From: Synaphobranchus kaupii
Taxonomy: Eukaryota; Chordata; Actinopteri; Anguilliformes; Synaphobranchidae
Assembly: GCA_029718625.1 (NCBI GenBank)
Contig: CM056376.1
Span: 79,049,386 to 79,113,385 of the forward strand
Direction: 5' to 3'
DNA: 64,000 nucleotides
This document shows positions 9,674 through 20,805 of this stretch, piece by piece. The position numbers and the translations under genes are program-made. The notes below the pieces were generated by a model. That model was not told the origin of the DNA and did no database searches. It saw nothing but the letters and a program-made list of their open reading frames with translations. Positions within the stretch are counted from its first letter, which is position 1. Every line of letters starts with the position of its first letter.

Positions 9674-10760
9674 ATTTACTAAGATCCCAAATAAGGGGTG
9701 TTACTTTGCGGGTGCAGCCAAAGTATTTGCATGCGTTAACAATTCACACTTTGCAGGTGATCAACTAAGAGTCATTATGTAACTTACTCCAGCCGCAAAC
9801 AGCCATATTTAAATGAGAGATTTTGCATGTTTGGAATGGTTACACTATAAGAAAACAGTGAAAAGACTGGCAGCTATGTTGCCGTTTTTTATTTTATTTT
9901 TTTAAATTTTTTTTTACAGTGTAGGACTTTTACACTGAACAAGCTGGCGGTTTATGACAAACTGTTTCACTGGATGACGTCTCTTACTTTCTGCTGGGAG
10001 TTTGAACAGATGTTTGTCAGCACTGAAAAGATCGTAACTATGCTTAATAGCACTACTCTTGCTGTTAGTGTCACTGAAAATCACATTTCCATTAGATCAT
10101 GGGTTTTACTTTGTTAAAATTTTTATTTGCTTTGTTATTAACTGCTTGTTATAATAGACATTGTATTGATTGTTTGATTCAAATACAAGTTACTCTTTAA
10201 TTCTGTAACATGATTTGCTTCATGATTAAAAATGTATTTATTCTTACTGTTCATGATGTATGTATCCACAAATTACATTTTTGTTAATTTTGAGCGTTAG
10301 CTAGAATGGGTAGGTTAATTAGCCCCAATTGTTAAGCAATCATTGAGAACGTTTAGTTATAGATATTACAAACACACCGTACGTGTCTTGCTACAATGAC
10401 AGCTGTCCTCTTATCGATTCCGTGTCTTTTAATACCTGCTTTCCATTTGTACTAAAATTCATGGGTCCGCAAATACCTTTCACAAACTTGCTTTCGGGCT
10501 TAGTAAATCGCATTACGCATGCTAAAGTAATCTATATTTGCATGATCTCCTCCCATTATTTTGCAAAATAACGTAGGGATGCACAGTTTTGCATATTCAT
10601 TCAGGCTAACCCACACAAATCAACGTATCTTTCAAGTTTAGCACACAATCTTCTTTTCACCTCATTAGTTGATCACCTCGGACAATTTTTTTCGGGTGGT
10701 AACTCTTTTACACGTGCTTTTGCACATGCAAACCGTTAGTAAATGGACCACTCAATGTAT
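9674..10760. mobile_element. hAT-like repeat, family B, copy 1 (with extra insert)
   Basis: Starts TTTACTAAGATCCCAAATAAG and ends near the reverse complement of GGTCCATTTACTAACGG. Both flanks match the copy at 55645-56343 (9674-9770 and about 10290-10760). Between them lies about 500 bp that copy 2 lacks, with poly-T runs. TTTACTAA termini with internal short inverted repeats suggest a non-autonomous DNA transposon; no ORF. Confidence 0.65.
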
Positions 10761-11940
10761 TCATGTATTACAGCGATAGGACCCTTTTTACGCAATAAAA
10801 TACGCCATTGTGGAAGTAAAACACATCCAGTTTATGGTGAGTTGTGACCTTTTTGCCATTCCATAGGCCTACTGGTTCACGGACTGTTGCAATGCTGGAA
10901 TGTTTTCGACCGACGCTTCAAGGCTTCGCACCAAATAGCCGTAGCCGCGACAAATGATGATTTCCCAAGAATGTTGCTGATGAACAGCGTTAAAAATCCA
11001 CGTGGTCTTGTGGTCACAAGCAAGGTTAAAAAATATTGCTATCATAGGTTGCAATCTTGGACTAAACAAGAAAACCATTTCTTCTCTGAAGATGTGCATC
11101 CCAGACATCTACATGGCTTCCACACTTCAAAGGCGCAACTCTTATTATCAGTGACAACATGCCTGAAAATGAAAATAATCTTTCTTAAAATTCGGGGGAT
11201 TTAGGCTACTGTTTGCACAGATTGCTTTCATGAACCATCTAAGACGGTTGTTCCTTTGACATTTCTGTTTTTAAAATTCTGAGAAAGTTGAGGTAAGTAA
11301 AGAATCTTATTGCTGATTATGCCATCTGTTGCATACAGAAAGCAGTTTTTTGTTGCATTGAGGAAACTGGGCTTCTTATCAGAAGGTTGCAGGTTTCAGT
11401 GGGAGTTTACAGTTTTTAAGTTTTGAGTGGGCAGACAGCTGTAAAAGAGTCTAGCAATCATTAGTAGTTAGAAGTCAATTTACAATTTTTTTGATTTTAC
11501 AATGTAGGCTACAGTTTACTTTATTCATATATTTTCAGTCAGTCCTAACAATATTGACTCACATATACTTAATTGATATAGGCCTACTTATTTGTTTTTC
11601 ATACTTGGAAAAAAAAGGTGCTGTACACACTCTGCATATTTGGTCGGACAAAAATGCTCTTTCTTTTTGCGCTACATAACTTTGTAATAATAATTATAAT
11701 TTTCTAGACATTTGAGTGCATACGCCACATTTTTTCTCATTATTGGTTTTTGGTTATACCCAGCTGCAACACTTACTGAATGAGTACAACAATTTTACTT
11801 TTCATTTCGTTTTTTTATTTGTTATTGAACATAATGACAAAGGCAATATCAGAACAATTTATGAAATACTAATTAGCATTTGTTTAAATAAGAACAGCAA
11901 TGCACTGAATGCCTTACGCTGAAGTAATAATATGTATCAT
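10761..11940. other. Unassigned AT-rich stretch
   Basis: Only short ORFs are present (for example 10887-11204, 105 codons), without a recognised motif. Nothing repeat-like could be paired by eye. Confidence 0.5.
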
Positions 11941-12250
11941 GGGATTAAAGGAGCACAGTCACGCTTATGCATGTTTTCTGCATTCTAATCTACTATTTCA
12001 ATGTTTCATATTTTTCAAAAAATCATAAAGATTTGAATTGTGGTTTTTGAGATATGGGCCCTCAAGAACAGCTCCATCTCCAGAGCAGCTCCAGCCTTAT
12101 TTACCACATTTCCCATATCTCCCTGCGCACGCTTAGGTTTGTTGTGCATGAATATGTAATAGGGGGCGTACACGCCACTGCTGTGAGCACGGTGACGAGC
12201 TAACTGTTCAAGTGAAGATACCACAGAAAATTCTTACGTGTCTGCCCAAA

Positions 12251-12502
12251 ATGCCATCGTGCGCCGTACGTGGGTGCGATATTAAGTCAGGATACCGTTT
12301 GCCCAAAAATGAGACGAGGTGCATCCAGTGGCTGGCAGCAATTAACAAGCCGATATATCAGATAAATTTGCCAAAAAAGCATTACGACAAAGTTCGTGTT
12401 TGTTCGAAACACTTCAAGCCAGAGGACTTCCAGCGGGACTATTGTGGCGAATTACTGGGAGCTAAATCAAAGAATTTGCTTGTCGAGTCTGCCGTACCTT
12501 AA
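12251..12502 (+). CDS. THAP zinc-finger domain ORF (single exon or transposon-derived)
   Basis: The THAP domain is a C2CH zinc-dependent DNA-binding module found in host regulators and in P-element, Kolobok and IS4EU-type transposases. The ATG at 12251 gives 83 residues beginning M-P-S-C-A-V-R-G-C. The zinc ligands fit C-x4-C-x41-C-x2-H (last pair in V-C-S-K-H-F), with the invariant W (I-Q-W-L) and the D-F after the HF. The ORF ends exactly at A-V-P, the start of the conserved A-V-P-T-I-F box, so it is either cut short by a stop or continues by splicing. AATAAA follows near 12621. No effector or transposase domain follows. The THAP call is firm; gene identity is unknown. Confidence 0.8.
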   Translation: MPSCAVRGCDIKSGYRLPKNETRCIQWLAAINKPIYQINLPKKHYDKVRVCSKHFKPEDFQRDYCGELLGAKSKNLLVESAVP

Positions 12503-12620
12503 GAAATATTGGAAATTCTGGCATTTTAATTTTTAATTTTACTTTATTTAATTTTACTTATTTTTAGACATTTCAGTATGTGTTATTCAACTACTGCACA
12601 ATAATTGCCCCTTGGGGACA

Positions 12621-12626
12621 ATAAAG
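12621..12626 (+). terminator. Possible polyadenylation signal after THAP ORF
   Basis: AATAAA about 120 bp after the THAP stop codon in AT-rich sequence. It would allow a short single-exon transcript; no other support. Confidence 0.35.
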
Positions 12627-12649
12627 ACTTAATACTACTATTATTACAA

Positions 12650-13081
12650 TATCACCTTTCTGTATTTTTTTTGTCTTTGTTTACCTTGCCATAATGAAGA
12701 TAATCTTATGTTGAAGTAACAACCATTCCAAATAATCCATTACAATCCCAGTGATTTTATTGAATGTGATAGAGGTATGCATTTTCAAACTTAGACCTTG
12801 TAAACCAACAAATATGTTGGAAATTTATACTAAGCCAACTCAACAGGAGAAACAGTAACTATAGCATTGTATGTCTATTATTGAACACTATGGGCTCAAT
12901 TTTCTGACAATTATGGCCACATTTTTCCAATAATAAAACAAAAGTAAAGCGTGAGGTATCACAAAGTGTAGAGTCTGGTTCAGTCTTCGTCGATGTCCAG
13001 AAATCCAACATATTGACCATCGGGAGAAGGGTATCTTTGACGTACTGCAGAGACTACACACAATGGCAGCACAACTCAGCT
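12650..13081. other. Unassigned stretch between THAP ORF and MITE
   Basis: AT-rich, no ORF or repeat recognised. Confidence 0.5.
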
Positions 13082-13084
13082 TTA

Positions 13085-13820
13085 AGGTGATGATACGCGG
13101 GCAATATTTTCAGGCAATATTGCCAGCAATGGGCAATGGGTATGGGCCACTGTAGCAATGGGCAATGGGGCAATAACTGAAAAAATAATTTTTGCGGATC
13201 CTGTTTTTAACCTCCGTTTCGAACCTTTAACGTCATCTCACCACAAAGGTATATATGTGCCCGGAACAGCAAGAACCACAGCTTTCCGCCAATGTAATTC
13301 AATCGACCATATCTCTAAATTTTACGGAAGCATTCATGGATGTATTCACCAGTAAAGCAGGTGGTCTGATTAGGTCTGCTGAATAAATTTAGCTAGCTCG
13401 CTAGTTAAAAGTCACTCGGTTCGTCAGTAGCCTACGGCGGTGACTGAGTAATAATAGCAATTATTTACAATCAAAAGTCAAGAATACCATAACTTATGAT
13501 AAGTTGGTCTTTATTTCAACATTACACTAATACATCAATATAACTTACCTGAGTAATAAATAAATAAATACAGTTATAAGAGATCAGCATCCCTTCGGTT
13601 TCCTCGCACGACTTGGCAGCCATTGTTGAAATTTATTTTTGGAAGACTCAGGTGTCATGTGACCCAAACTCTCATCTGTGATTGGATGGTAGCAAAATAT
13701 TGCTTGCCTCGATCAAACTTGTTCAGATATTGATTTATCAATAGGAAAATTGCCAGCAATCATTGCCTGTCAATATTGCCGGCAACATTGCCTGAAAATA
13801 TTGCCCGTGTATCATCAGCT
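13085..13820. mobile_element. PIF/Harbinger-like MITE with TTA target duplication
   Basis: A 736-bp element. The left end AGGTGATGATACGCGGGCAA matches the right end read in reverse (AGCTGATGATACACGGGCAA), and the match continues through TATTTTCAGGCAAT. It is flanked by TTA at 13082-13084 and 13821-13823, the 3-bp TWA duplication expected of PIF/Harbinger. The outer 60-70 bp of each arm is a run of GGCAAT/ATTGCC words. No transposase is present, so it is non-autonomous. Confidence 0.85.
13549..13623 (-). other. Exon-like segment inside the MITE
   Basis: On the minus strand an ATG in good context (CAACAATGG, 13623) opens 25 codons, M-A-A-K-S-C-E-E-T-E-G-M-L-I-S-Y then further residues. The segment ends exactly in phase 0 at CAG|GTAAGT (13549/13548), a consensus splice donor. 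This may be the first exon of the parent transposon's gene or of a captured host gene. The product is not recognised. Confidence 0.45.
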
Positions 13821-14129
13821 TTACACCTCTCCCCAGTCATTCGCCATGAAGTACCCATTCCAATAGCCAACGATAAGTCTGAATGGCCTAACGTTAAATA
13901 AAGGGGTGACAGAAAAAACTGGTTATAGTAATGTAATATCTGTTGTTGCACAAAGGATGCTAAATGAGCTGCTAGATAGCCATCTAGGTATAGCCAACAA
14001 GCAACTGATTCCGACAGTAGCCTAACTGACGTTACATGGAATGTCCGAATCTTTGGTGTCATGCTGGCAAGCACAACATATCGACTTTAACATAAGTTTA
14101 GCAAACGTTAGCTAAATTACAACTTGTAA

Positions 14130-14312
14130 CTAATTACACTGGCACCAATTTATATTCCCACTTCTCTGCTCTCTGTTAGCTTCGGCTGCCTCGTCCTCCG
14201 CTCTCTGTCTCTCTCGCTCACGTAATTCTTCCTCAGTAAATTCCGGTTCAAAACTGTACGGTTGTATATCTTTGTCAAAATCGAAAAGCTCGTCCTCAGA
14301 GCTGTCCGCCAT
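14130..14312 (-). CDS. Acidic ORF, resembles first exon of fish P2X7-intracellular-domain-like genes
   Basis: ATG at 14312 gives 60 residues: acidic M-A-D-S-S-E-D-E-L-F-D-F-D, then Q-P-Y-S-F-E-P-E-F-T-E-E-E-L-R-E, a charged helix, and W-C-Q-C just before the stop. From memory, many fish proteins annotated P2X purinoceptor 7-like start with a Y-x-F-E-P-E-x-x-x-E-E-L block and go on to a W-C-x-C-G-x-C zinc-binding (ballast) domain. Here the ORF stops right after W-C-Q-C, so an exon border near GTGTAA is likely and the remaining exons were not found. The similarity is recalled, not searched. It lies 300 bp from the MITE and 1.8 kb from the THAP ORF on the opposite strand. Confidence 0.5.
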   Translation of the reverse strand: MADSSEDELFDFDKDIQPYSFEPEFTEEELRERERQRAEDEAAEANREQRSGNINWCQCN

Positions 14313-16880
14313 ATCTCTCAGGCTATAGTCGTCGGCCAAGATAGGCCACGTGATATTTGTACGCTAACGTTACCGTATTTTCGTGGGAGTGTCGCCTGGA
14401 TGGGTGCCCGCCCATAAACCAGTCTCTGCGTTCAAGGGTGGAGTTTGAGCGCCCGTTACCTTCTGGGAAACACTGGCTGGAGATTCAAGCAAAACACAGT
14501 AACGTCACTGGACTTGTTTGCCCTTTGAAGTTTTGCCGCCGTATTTCCCATAAATAGGACACGGCTGCACTGACGGTGATTTTAAAAAGGCCTACACACG
14601 TATATATTTCTAATGGCAGTTATCATGAGAAATAAGTTTGCTGACAAAAAAGAAAGAATAAATGTATCTGCAAGCAGCAACCCCAAGCAGCAATGGCCAT
14701 AAGACCACAATCATGAAAATGAATCATATGACATGATGAGAAAAATATTGAACGTGATGTTTCAAATGTCAATGTCTAGTGGTTGATTTTTTATGATTTG
14801 TTTTAAATTTGGGACGGCTTTCAAATGTGCTAACTTTCATAAAAACTGCCAGAACAATGTGAGAGTGGTAGACTTTATAGTGAACATGTCATTGAAAAAC
14901 TGCAACAAATGGGTTAGACCTCTAGCTCCAATAGTTTTCTCATGCAGCACCTGTTGGCTTGCAAATCAGATTGGGATGGCAGGTATGCTTGGGTGGGCAT
15001 GCCCCATACGTAAACAGCACAAAGAGTTTGCCCATTTTCATGATTTTCTACAGAAATAACCACAATGACCACATGACTCTCAGTCCTTAAAAACATTACT
15101 TGTGTACTTTCTGACCTCATGTAACCACACAGAATTCAGATACAAGTTCAACATCCACACAATAAAGCCCCAAACTGGTTATTTTTGCAATTCTTCTTCT
15201 TCTTCTACTTCTTCTTATTTTGATTTCATCATCAAAAATGCTCCATGCCCTCAAAGAATAATTTTCCCCACTGAATAATAACATATGTCAATGACAACGT
15301 CTGATCAAAGTCGTCTCATCAAAGTTGACAATCGCAGGATACACAGGTTGAATGCTTAAGAGGCGGCCTAACTGCTCCACAAAAAGCGAAAGAGTCATTA
15401 GCTTGGTGGTGTTTGTGGAGCCCACATTTTGAACTGATCACATTCCAACTTGGCACACTATCAGTTTGTGTTATCAGTGCTGACAAGATTTAACAATGAT
15501 TGACAGAATTTGATGGAGATTGGCTCATTTGCGTATAATGTGCAATTCATAAGGATTTTGGCAACCATGATGTTCTACCTCAAAAAAAAATATTTTTCAA
15601 ATATTATGACTCAGCATGAGGACAGGATTGCTATAATCAATGTCATCTTAGGGACTGTTTATACATCTGCAGTGCTTGGCCACCAAATAAAATCCATACA
15701 TGACTGACCTTTTCTGCTTATACCTGTTGAAAAAAAACACAATTTTATCAGATTGGTAGCTAGTAGTTAAAAAGCGATAAAAAGCTTGTAATCTAGACAG
15801 GTAACATCCAAAATAACTAGGTTAGGTCAATCTTTTGCACACAAAGGACATCTATTAAGGGACAAGTAATTTACATAACTCTATAATTAACTTTTCAGCT
15901 TTACAATTTACTGCTTTAAATAACAGCCTGAATTTGTTATAGTTCCTGACTGTATAATAACCACTTGTTCATGAAGAGAAAGGGTAGCTATGCAGTGATT
16001 GTTTAGTGGCCTCATGGAGTCATTCACCTTCTAGGGAAAGCTTTTATAAAGGGACATGATGATGTCAAAATCAACACTGCACAATCACATCCATGTTCAG
16101 GGAAAAGGGAATGTAAAGTCAAGTCAGTTATCTCACAATTTACAGTTATAACCTATGTATTACACCTGTTTGAGTAAACACATGTAAATGCATGAGTAAA
16201 TGCTCCCATCTCCAGTAGGTGGTGCTATTTAGACATTCTCCACCAAAACATAATCAATGCAAAATTGCCCTGAATGAGAGCATCTACAACGAAAATAAAT
16301 AGTGTACAGCTACTGAAATTGGGTCAGTTCCTGAATCATGTCTTACATACATTAACCCACATACAGGCTAACCTGATACACACAAAGGAAAATATCAAGA
16401 ATATGCAATCAATACCTGACTACACAGGTGAGAGAGAGAGAGAGATAGCAAATATTCTCGCTTGGTGTGATTGAAAAAGTTGTCCTGTTAAACACTTTTA
16501 TAAAAGTGAAGTTCAAAGGAATTTCTGTATCTATGTCTCAGTAACGTTCCTTCACTGCTGCATGCAGTGTTGGGAGCCGTACCGTGTTCTGTCAATCACT
16601 GACTTCCAAGAACCAATCAAAAGACTTTGTTCTCCATCCACTGGTTAAAGCAGTGAGCGGTTGATAGTTCATAGCAATTCCACCAGCTACAGGGTTCATG
16701 AAGCCTCCCTCTCTCATAACTACATAAGTGTCTGTGTTCAAAATGTTAACTTGGGTGTCTCAGCGGTGGGGCTATTTGATATATGGGGAATCTGTGAGCA
16801 TAAGTTTTGCCACTGTTGCCTTGTGGCCATTTCCTCTCTCTGTCCCTGCCTTGTGAATCACACTTCCTCAGGCTGATTGG
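14313..16880. other. Upstream flank of nav3, no gene recognised
   Basis: AT-rich unique-looking sequence. A short CTT-type microsatellite lies at about 15190-15217. No ORF longer than 100 codons and no paired repeat seen. Confidence 0.5.
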
Positions 16881-17104
16881 AACTAGAGAGTAACTGACCC
16901 GAAATGCACACAAAAATACTTTCTGTTGACCAGGTTTTTTCTTCCAAAAGTTTAGTTTTTTTACATGATTACTTGAGAGTTGGACTGTTCTATCTGCAAC
17001 CAGGAAGACTATTTTCAGCAATCACTGTTGCCAGTGCTTTTGACAGTTGGAGCCAGTGTTTGTTTTTGAATAGGGAGAGAGAGACTTAGTTTTATTGTGA
17101 AGCT

Positions 17105-17200
17105 CTGGTGGAGTGGGAGGAGGAAGAGGGTGTGTGTGTGAGTATGTGTGTGTGTAAGTAGGAGAGAGAGGTGGGGGTGTTGGGGGTGTGGAGTAGTGGA
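17105..17200 (+). promoter_or_regulatory. nav3: GT/GA-rich upstream region of nav3
   Basis: A purine- and GT-rich tract (interrupted GT repeats at 17130-17157, GAGAGAG, GGGGGTGTTGGGGGTG) just before the GC-rich 5' UTR. No clear TATA box. Promoter assignment is positional only. Confidence 0.35.
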
Positions 17201-17236
17201 GACTGCCTGCAAGTCGCATTCACTGCCAGCTATAGA

Positions 17237-17725
17237 ATGACTCCGGCTCCTCTCCACTTAAGGACTTCTCTCCGAACAGCAGCTTTCCCCCTCTCCGGCA
17301 GACGTGGGGAGGCTCTCGGCTCTCTTTTCGTCTCTTGTGTGGGAAAGGGGAGTCGGCTCTCCCTCTGGTCTTACCCCCTCCTCCCCTACTCTCGGCTTTC
17401 GTTTGACTCTCCAGCGGCATGCCGGTGGTGGGGCTGTCGTCAAAGCTCCAACAGCCTGCCGTGGGCTCCAGACCCTTCCATCCGGCTGCCCCCATCCCCA
17501 ACTTGGACAGGACTGCCAGGCTGCGGGGGCGCGTTCCCGGTACAGCAGCCTCGAGGAGGCCGGGCCCTCCTCCTGCGCAGTCTTGTCAGCTGTCACTCAA
17601 ATCACCCTGTGGGTACCAGGAGCGGGTCACGCCCCTTGGACGGGACAAGGACTCAGAAGATAGCAAAGTCAGCAAGGTCAGTGGCGTGTCGCCCTGCATC
17701 TCTTTACCGTTCACTCCCAGTGTAG
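17237..17725 (+). other. Upstream ORF overlapping the nav3 start codon
   Basis: The ATG at 17237 has A at -3. It opens 162 codons in a different frame, running past the nav3 ATG at 17419 and into the intron. If transcription starts upstream of 17237, this uORF would compete with nav3 initiation. The peptide itself looks like out-of-frame reading of GC-rich UTR. Confidence 0.4.
17419..17676 (+). CDS. nav3: Neuron navigator 3-like, first coding exon
   Basis: Navigator proteins are large microtubule plus-end proteins with an N-terminal calponin-homology domain and a C-terminal AAA module, acting in neurite growth. The ATG at 17419 (context AGCGGCATGC) opens 86 codons to AAG|GTCAGT, a good donor, phase 0. 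The peptide starts M-P-V-V-G-L-S-S-K-L-Q-Q-P-A-V-G-S, then P-I-P-N-L, later S-C-Q-L-S-L-K-S-x-C and ends E-D-S-K-V-S-K. This matches, block by block, the vertebrate NAV3 N-terminus as I know it (PAVGS, PIPNL, SCQLALKS, EDSK before the CH domain). The middle is GC-rich and diverged. An alternative donor, AAA|GTCAGC, lies 9 bp earlier. The CH-domain exon was not seen downstream in this window, so the following intron exceeds 46 kb. Confidence 0.85.
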
Positions 17726-19187
17726 GAACATGCAGACACACTACCGTCGCTCTTGTGTGAGTTGTTATAGATAGTGCGGCACATTCATTAACACAACAGG
17801 CAGATGTGTACACAGCATTGGGGTGAAGTTCTTATCACAAGTACGCTTGATACTATTGCTTGTACTATTGATTTGGGCTACATTACACAAAGCTTGTTTC
17901 GGTTTGAACTGTTTGACAGAAACATACGTTGGGCAAATAGCAATTAGCAGCAGCAGGTGTCCTATATGTTTCTGACTTTGCTCACTTCTAAAGCTTTGCT
18001 TTGAGTGTGCCTCTGTCAATGTTTACTAGTATACAAATATGGATAATCTCTGATAAATGTGGTCCTCCAAATCTGGGCTTGATTGAAAACTAACATCTTT
18101 CCATATGTGTGTGTGTGTGTGTGTGTGTATACAATGGTGTACCATTTTGCTGAAAAGATAAAGATTTCTATCTGTGAACTGAACTGTGCTGTCTGTTTGG
18201 AAAGCAATGCATAGTAATCACAGGTCCCTGTAGAGCCCCATTTGGAATTGACACGGTCTGAATTTGAGGACCCTTTTCCCCAGTAGAATATCCTCTCAGG
18301 CGGATTGCCAGACCTGCTCACCCTCAGAACCCATTTCCCAACACTCCTGGACTTAACATTCATTCAGAGAGCGCCTGGCAGCCGCTGTCCACACTCAATG
18401 CCCTTACGCGCTCCGCCGTACCAGACAGTGGACGCCAAGTTGCAGAATTCTTTGAGAAGGCAGTGTGACCAGTGGTACTGGTCATAGAGTAGAGGAGAAG
18501 GGGGCGGAGGGAAAAATGTCTATTTTTTTTTAAATCCTAGCAAAACTATTTTTCTGTACCCTGCGTTTCTACAAGACGAAATGAGCTGGCTTTCCTGTTT
18601 TGCTGGGGGCTCCTGCAGCCTAGTCTTTGGCTCGAACAAGAGTTCACAACCTTTTTTAAGACCAATAACCAGCTCTGCGTTCTAAGGGAGATGACTGCAA
18701 GATCAAAGCAAATTTTTACCGTGTTGCCTGTGCACATGGCTTTCGACCAATGTAGAGGGTCACTAGGAGGTCAGAATACCTGCGTTTCATCATACCCCTC
18801 TAGTCATTACACCATTGTTTACCCAATGTCAATTACAATGCTGGTTTTACGGAGCAGATTAGAGGACTGTGCTTTTCCTTTGATGTGGAAAGTGTATCAG
18901 AGTACACCGACACCTCTTCAAACTCCCGCAGGGGCGGCTGTGCTTCATTGATTTTGACGACTTGTCTTGCCTGTTCCAGTCCCCAATGTGTTAAGTTGGA
19001 CAGTCATAGTTTTGAACCAGTCATCTTAGGACAGGGACGAGGCGGCTGATCATGCCTTCTGAACTTTCATCAAGAAAATGATGGAGCTCTGTTGCATCTC
19101 ATCCAGTAAGAGAGGATCAGTAATGACTCGGGCCCAGAGAAATAAACTGATTGTTATTTTAAATGCTGTAAAACATGTTCTCCCAAT
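17677..19187 (+). other. nav3: nav3 intron 1, proximal part
   Basis: Starts at the GTCAGT donor. Contains a short GT microsatellite (about 18106-18128). The rest is unassigned unique sequence without a convincing ORF. Confidence 0.55.
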
Positions 19188-19189
19188 TA

Positions 19190-19532
19190 CAAATTCTTAA
19201 GTAACTGATTACAATAGCACTTTTGAGTTTGCTCAACTTTAAGGATCAAGGTTCTGTGGATTACAAATTCTAAGCTCTGGACTGTAAAATTCTTAGTTAC
19301 ATGAACTTGATAGTTTTGACTTTGTATTTGAATGGAGTAATAAAATGTTGTTCACAAAACTACAAATATTTTACTGGACCTATTCGTCTTGTTAGCTGAG
19401 CAGCACTAACAAGTTAATAAACTTGTTTATGGTTTCTGTGCCAACATAAAAGGCTTGTCACCGGAGCTTAGAGAAAGCTCGAAAGTTCAGCAAACTCAAA
19501 ACTGCTAATGTAATCAGTTACTTAAGAATTTT
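19190..19532. mobile_element. Tc1/mariner-type MITE
   Basis: A 343-bp element with inverted repeats of about 50 bp: left AAATTCTTAAGTAACTGATT, right reverse complement AAATTCTTAAGTAACTGATT, continuing with a few mismatches through GAGTTTGCT. It is flanked by TA (19188-19189; 19533-19534). No ORF. Confidence 0.85.
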
Positions 19533-19588
19533 TAATTTGGACAAGCAAATGTTTTACAGTGAATTTTTGTTCTCCACCACCAAGCGGT

Positions 19589-19690
19589 TTGTAGAGCCTC
19601 TACTCAAAACTAGGAGTCAAACAGTTATTCAGTTATTTCTGGCAGTCATCTCAGTGAATCATGAGGACATAATCAGGAGTGTAAAAAGGA
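19589..19690 (+). repeat. Dispersed repeat, family C, copy 1
   Basis: Shares a gapped match with 37905-38040: TAGAGCC, AGTCA, TTCAGTT, GCAGTCATCTCAGT(G/T)AATCAT, ATTCAG(G) in the same order and orientation. Class unknown. Confidence 0.45.
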
Positions 19691-20693
19691 TGACAGTGGA
19701 ATGTCTTTGTTCAATGACACTTATCATGAATCAGACTCAATGTGGTGTACAAGACAAGGTGGCAATAAAGAACACTTGATGTAGTTGTCCTTTGAGGAGG
19801 TGGGAAATTCTTATTTTAACGGATCAACCTGCTCTACAAAAATAATAATAAACAATAAAATAATAATAAAATAAATGTCACACATTTAGGAGTCCTATGC
19901 TTTCAATTTTGTAGATTTACTCATCATTGGCAGTTGGTTTACTGTTTTTTCTTTAATGGACTGACATTGATGTGGGAAAACCTGCCTGTAACATACTTGC
20001 CCTGACTTACGGTGTTTTTTATGTTAGCTGTTTTAATAAATTGATGCTTGATTCTGTCCATCCCACTAACCTGTTGTACATGTCCGCGTTTAATATTGGT
20101 TGCTGAAGTTTATTTTAGGTTTTGTCAATTCTGCCTTCCAGCCATTGGATGAGGTCAATGGGACTCCTGCTGTTTTGCACAAACAGCCATTTCCCCAAAC
20201 TGTTAATGTCTTCCAACAATGTCCTAAGGTCCTTTCATGTACCAGTGCTGGGTGTAATGGCCATCTTCATTGTGAATAATACCTAATGTATTTTGAAATC
20301 TGTACTGAGGAAACTTATACAACAACCTCCCCCAGGGAATATGTTTCTCAGATGTTCTGTGCACCTTATTCTCCCTCTTTTTAGGAACATTTTTGGTGAT
20401 GCACTTTTTCAATTAGAATATTTGTACCAGTCAATACCTACTTCCTGAAATTGCTTTTTTGTTTCTCTTTCACTTGTAACATCTCAGATTAGTTTTTTTC
20501 GACAGCGGTCGGCAACTACATTTGGCCTTGTTGGTGAGCCAAAACATTTTTGCTCAATTAATAAACATATCATTACATCTACATTATAGGTTTCTCACAT
20601 ATCTGAGCAGCAGGCCTGGCTACATAAGAAAATAAAATAAATGAAATCTGATGAAATTGCCAATAATTATCATTGCATCTCTGTTGATCACTC

Positions 20694-20805
20694 GACACTG
20701 GAAGTAGTTAAGCTACAGCTTGTTACTTCCTTGACACTGGAAGTAGTTAAGCTTCAGTTTGTTACTTACTTGACACTGGAAGTAGTTAAGCTACAGCACA
20801 GCTAC
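20694..20805 (+). repeat. 39-bp tandem repeat, about 3 units
   Basis: GACACTGGAAGTAGTTAAGC starts at 20694, 20733 and 20772. A looser run of AGTAGTTAACTA words follows to about 20865. Confidence 0.88.

Noticed and set aside
10869..11204. Overlapping + and - ORFs of about 80-105 codons, considered as a transposase fragment
   Set aside because: No catalytic or DNA-binding motif could be matched in either strand.
17171..17663. Alternative coding frames over the nav3 exon, including a 112-codon minus-strand ORF
   Set aside because: GC-rich sequence keeps many frames open. Only the frame from 17419 matches a known protein family and ends at a good donor.
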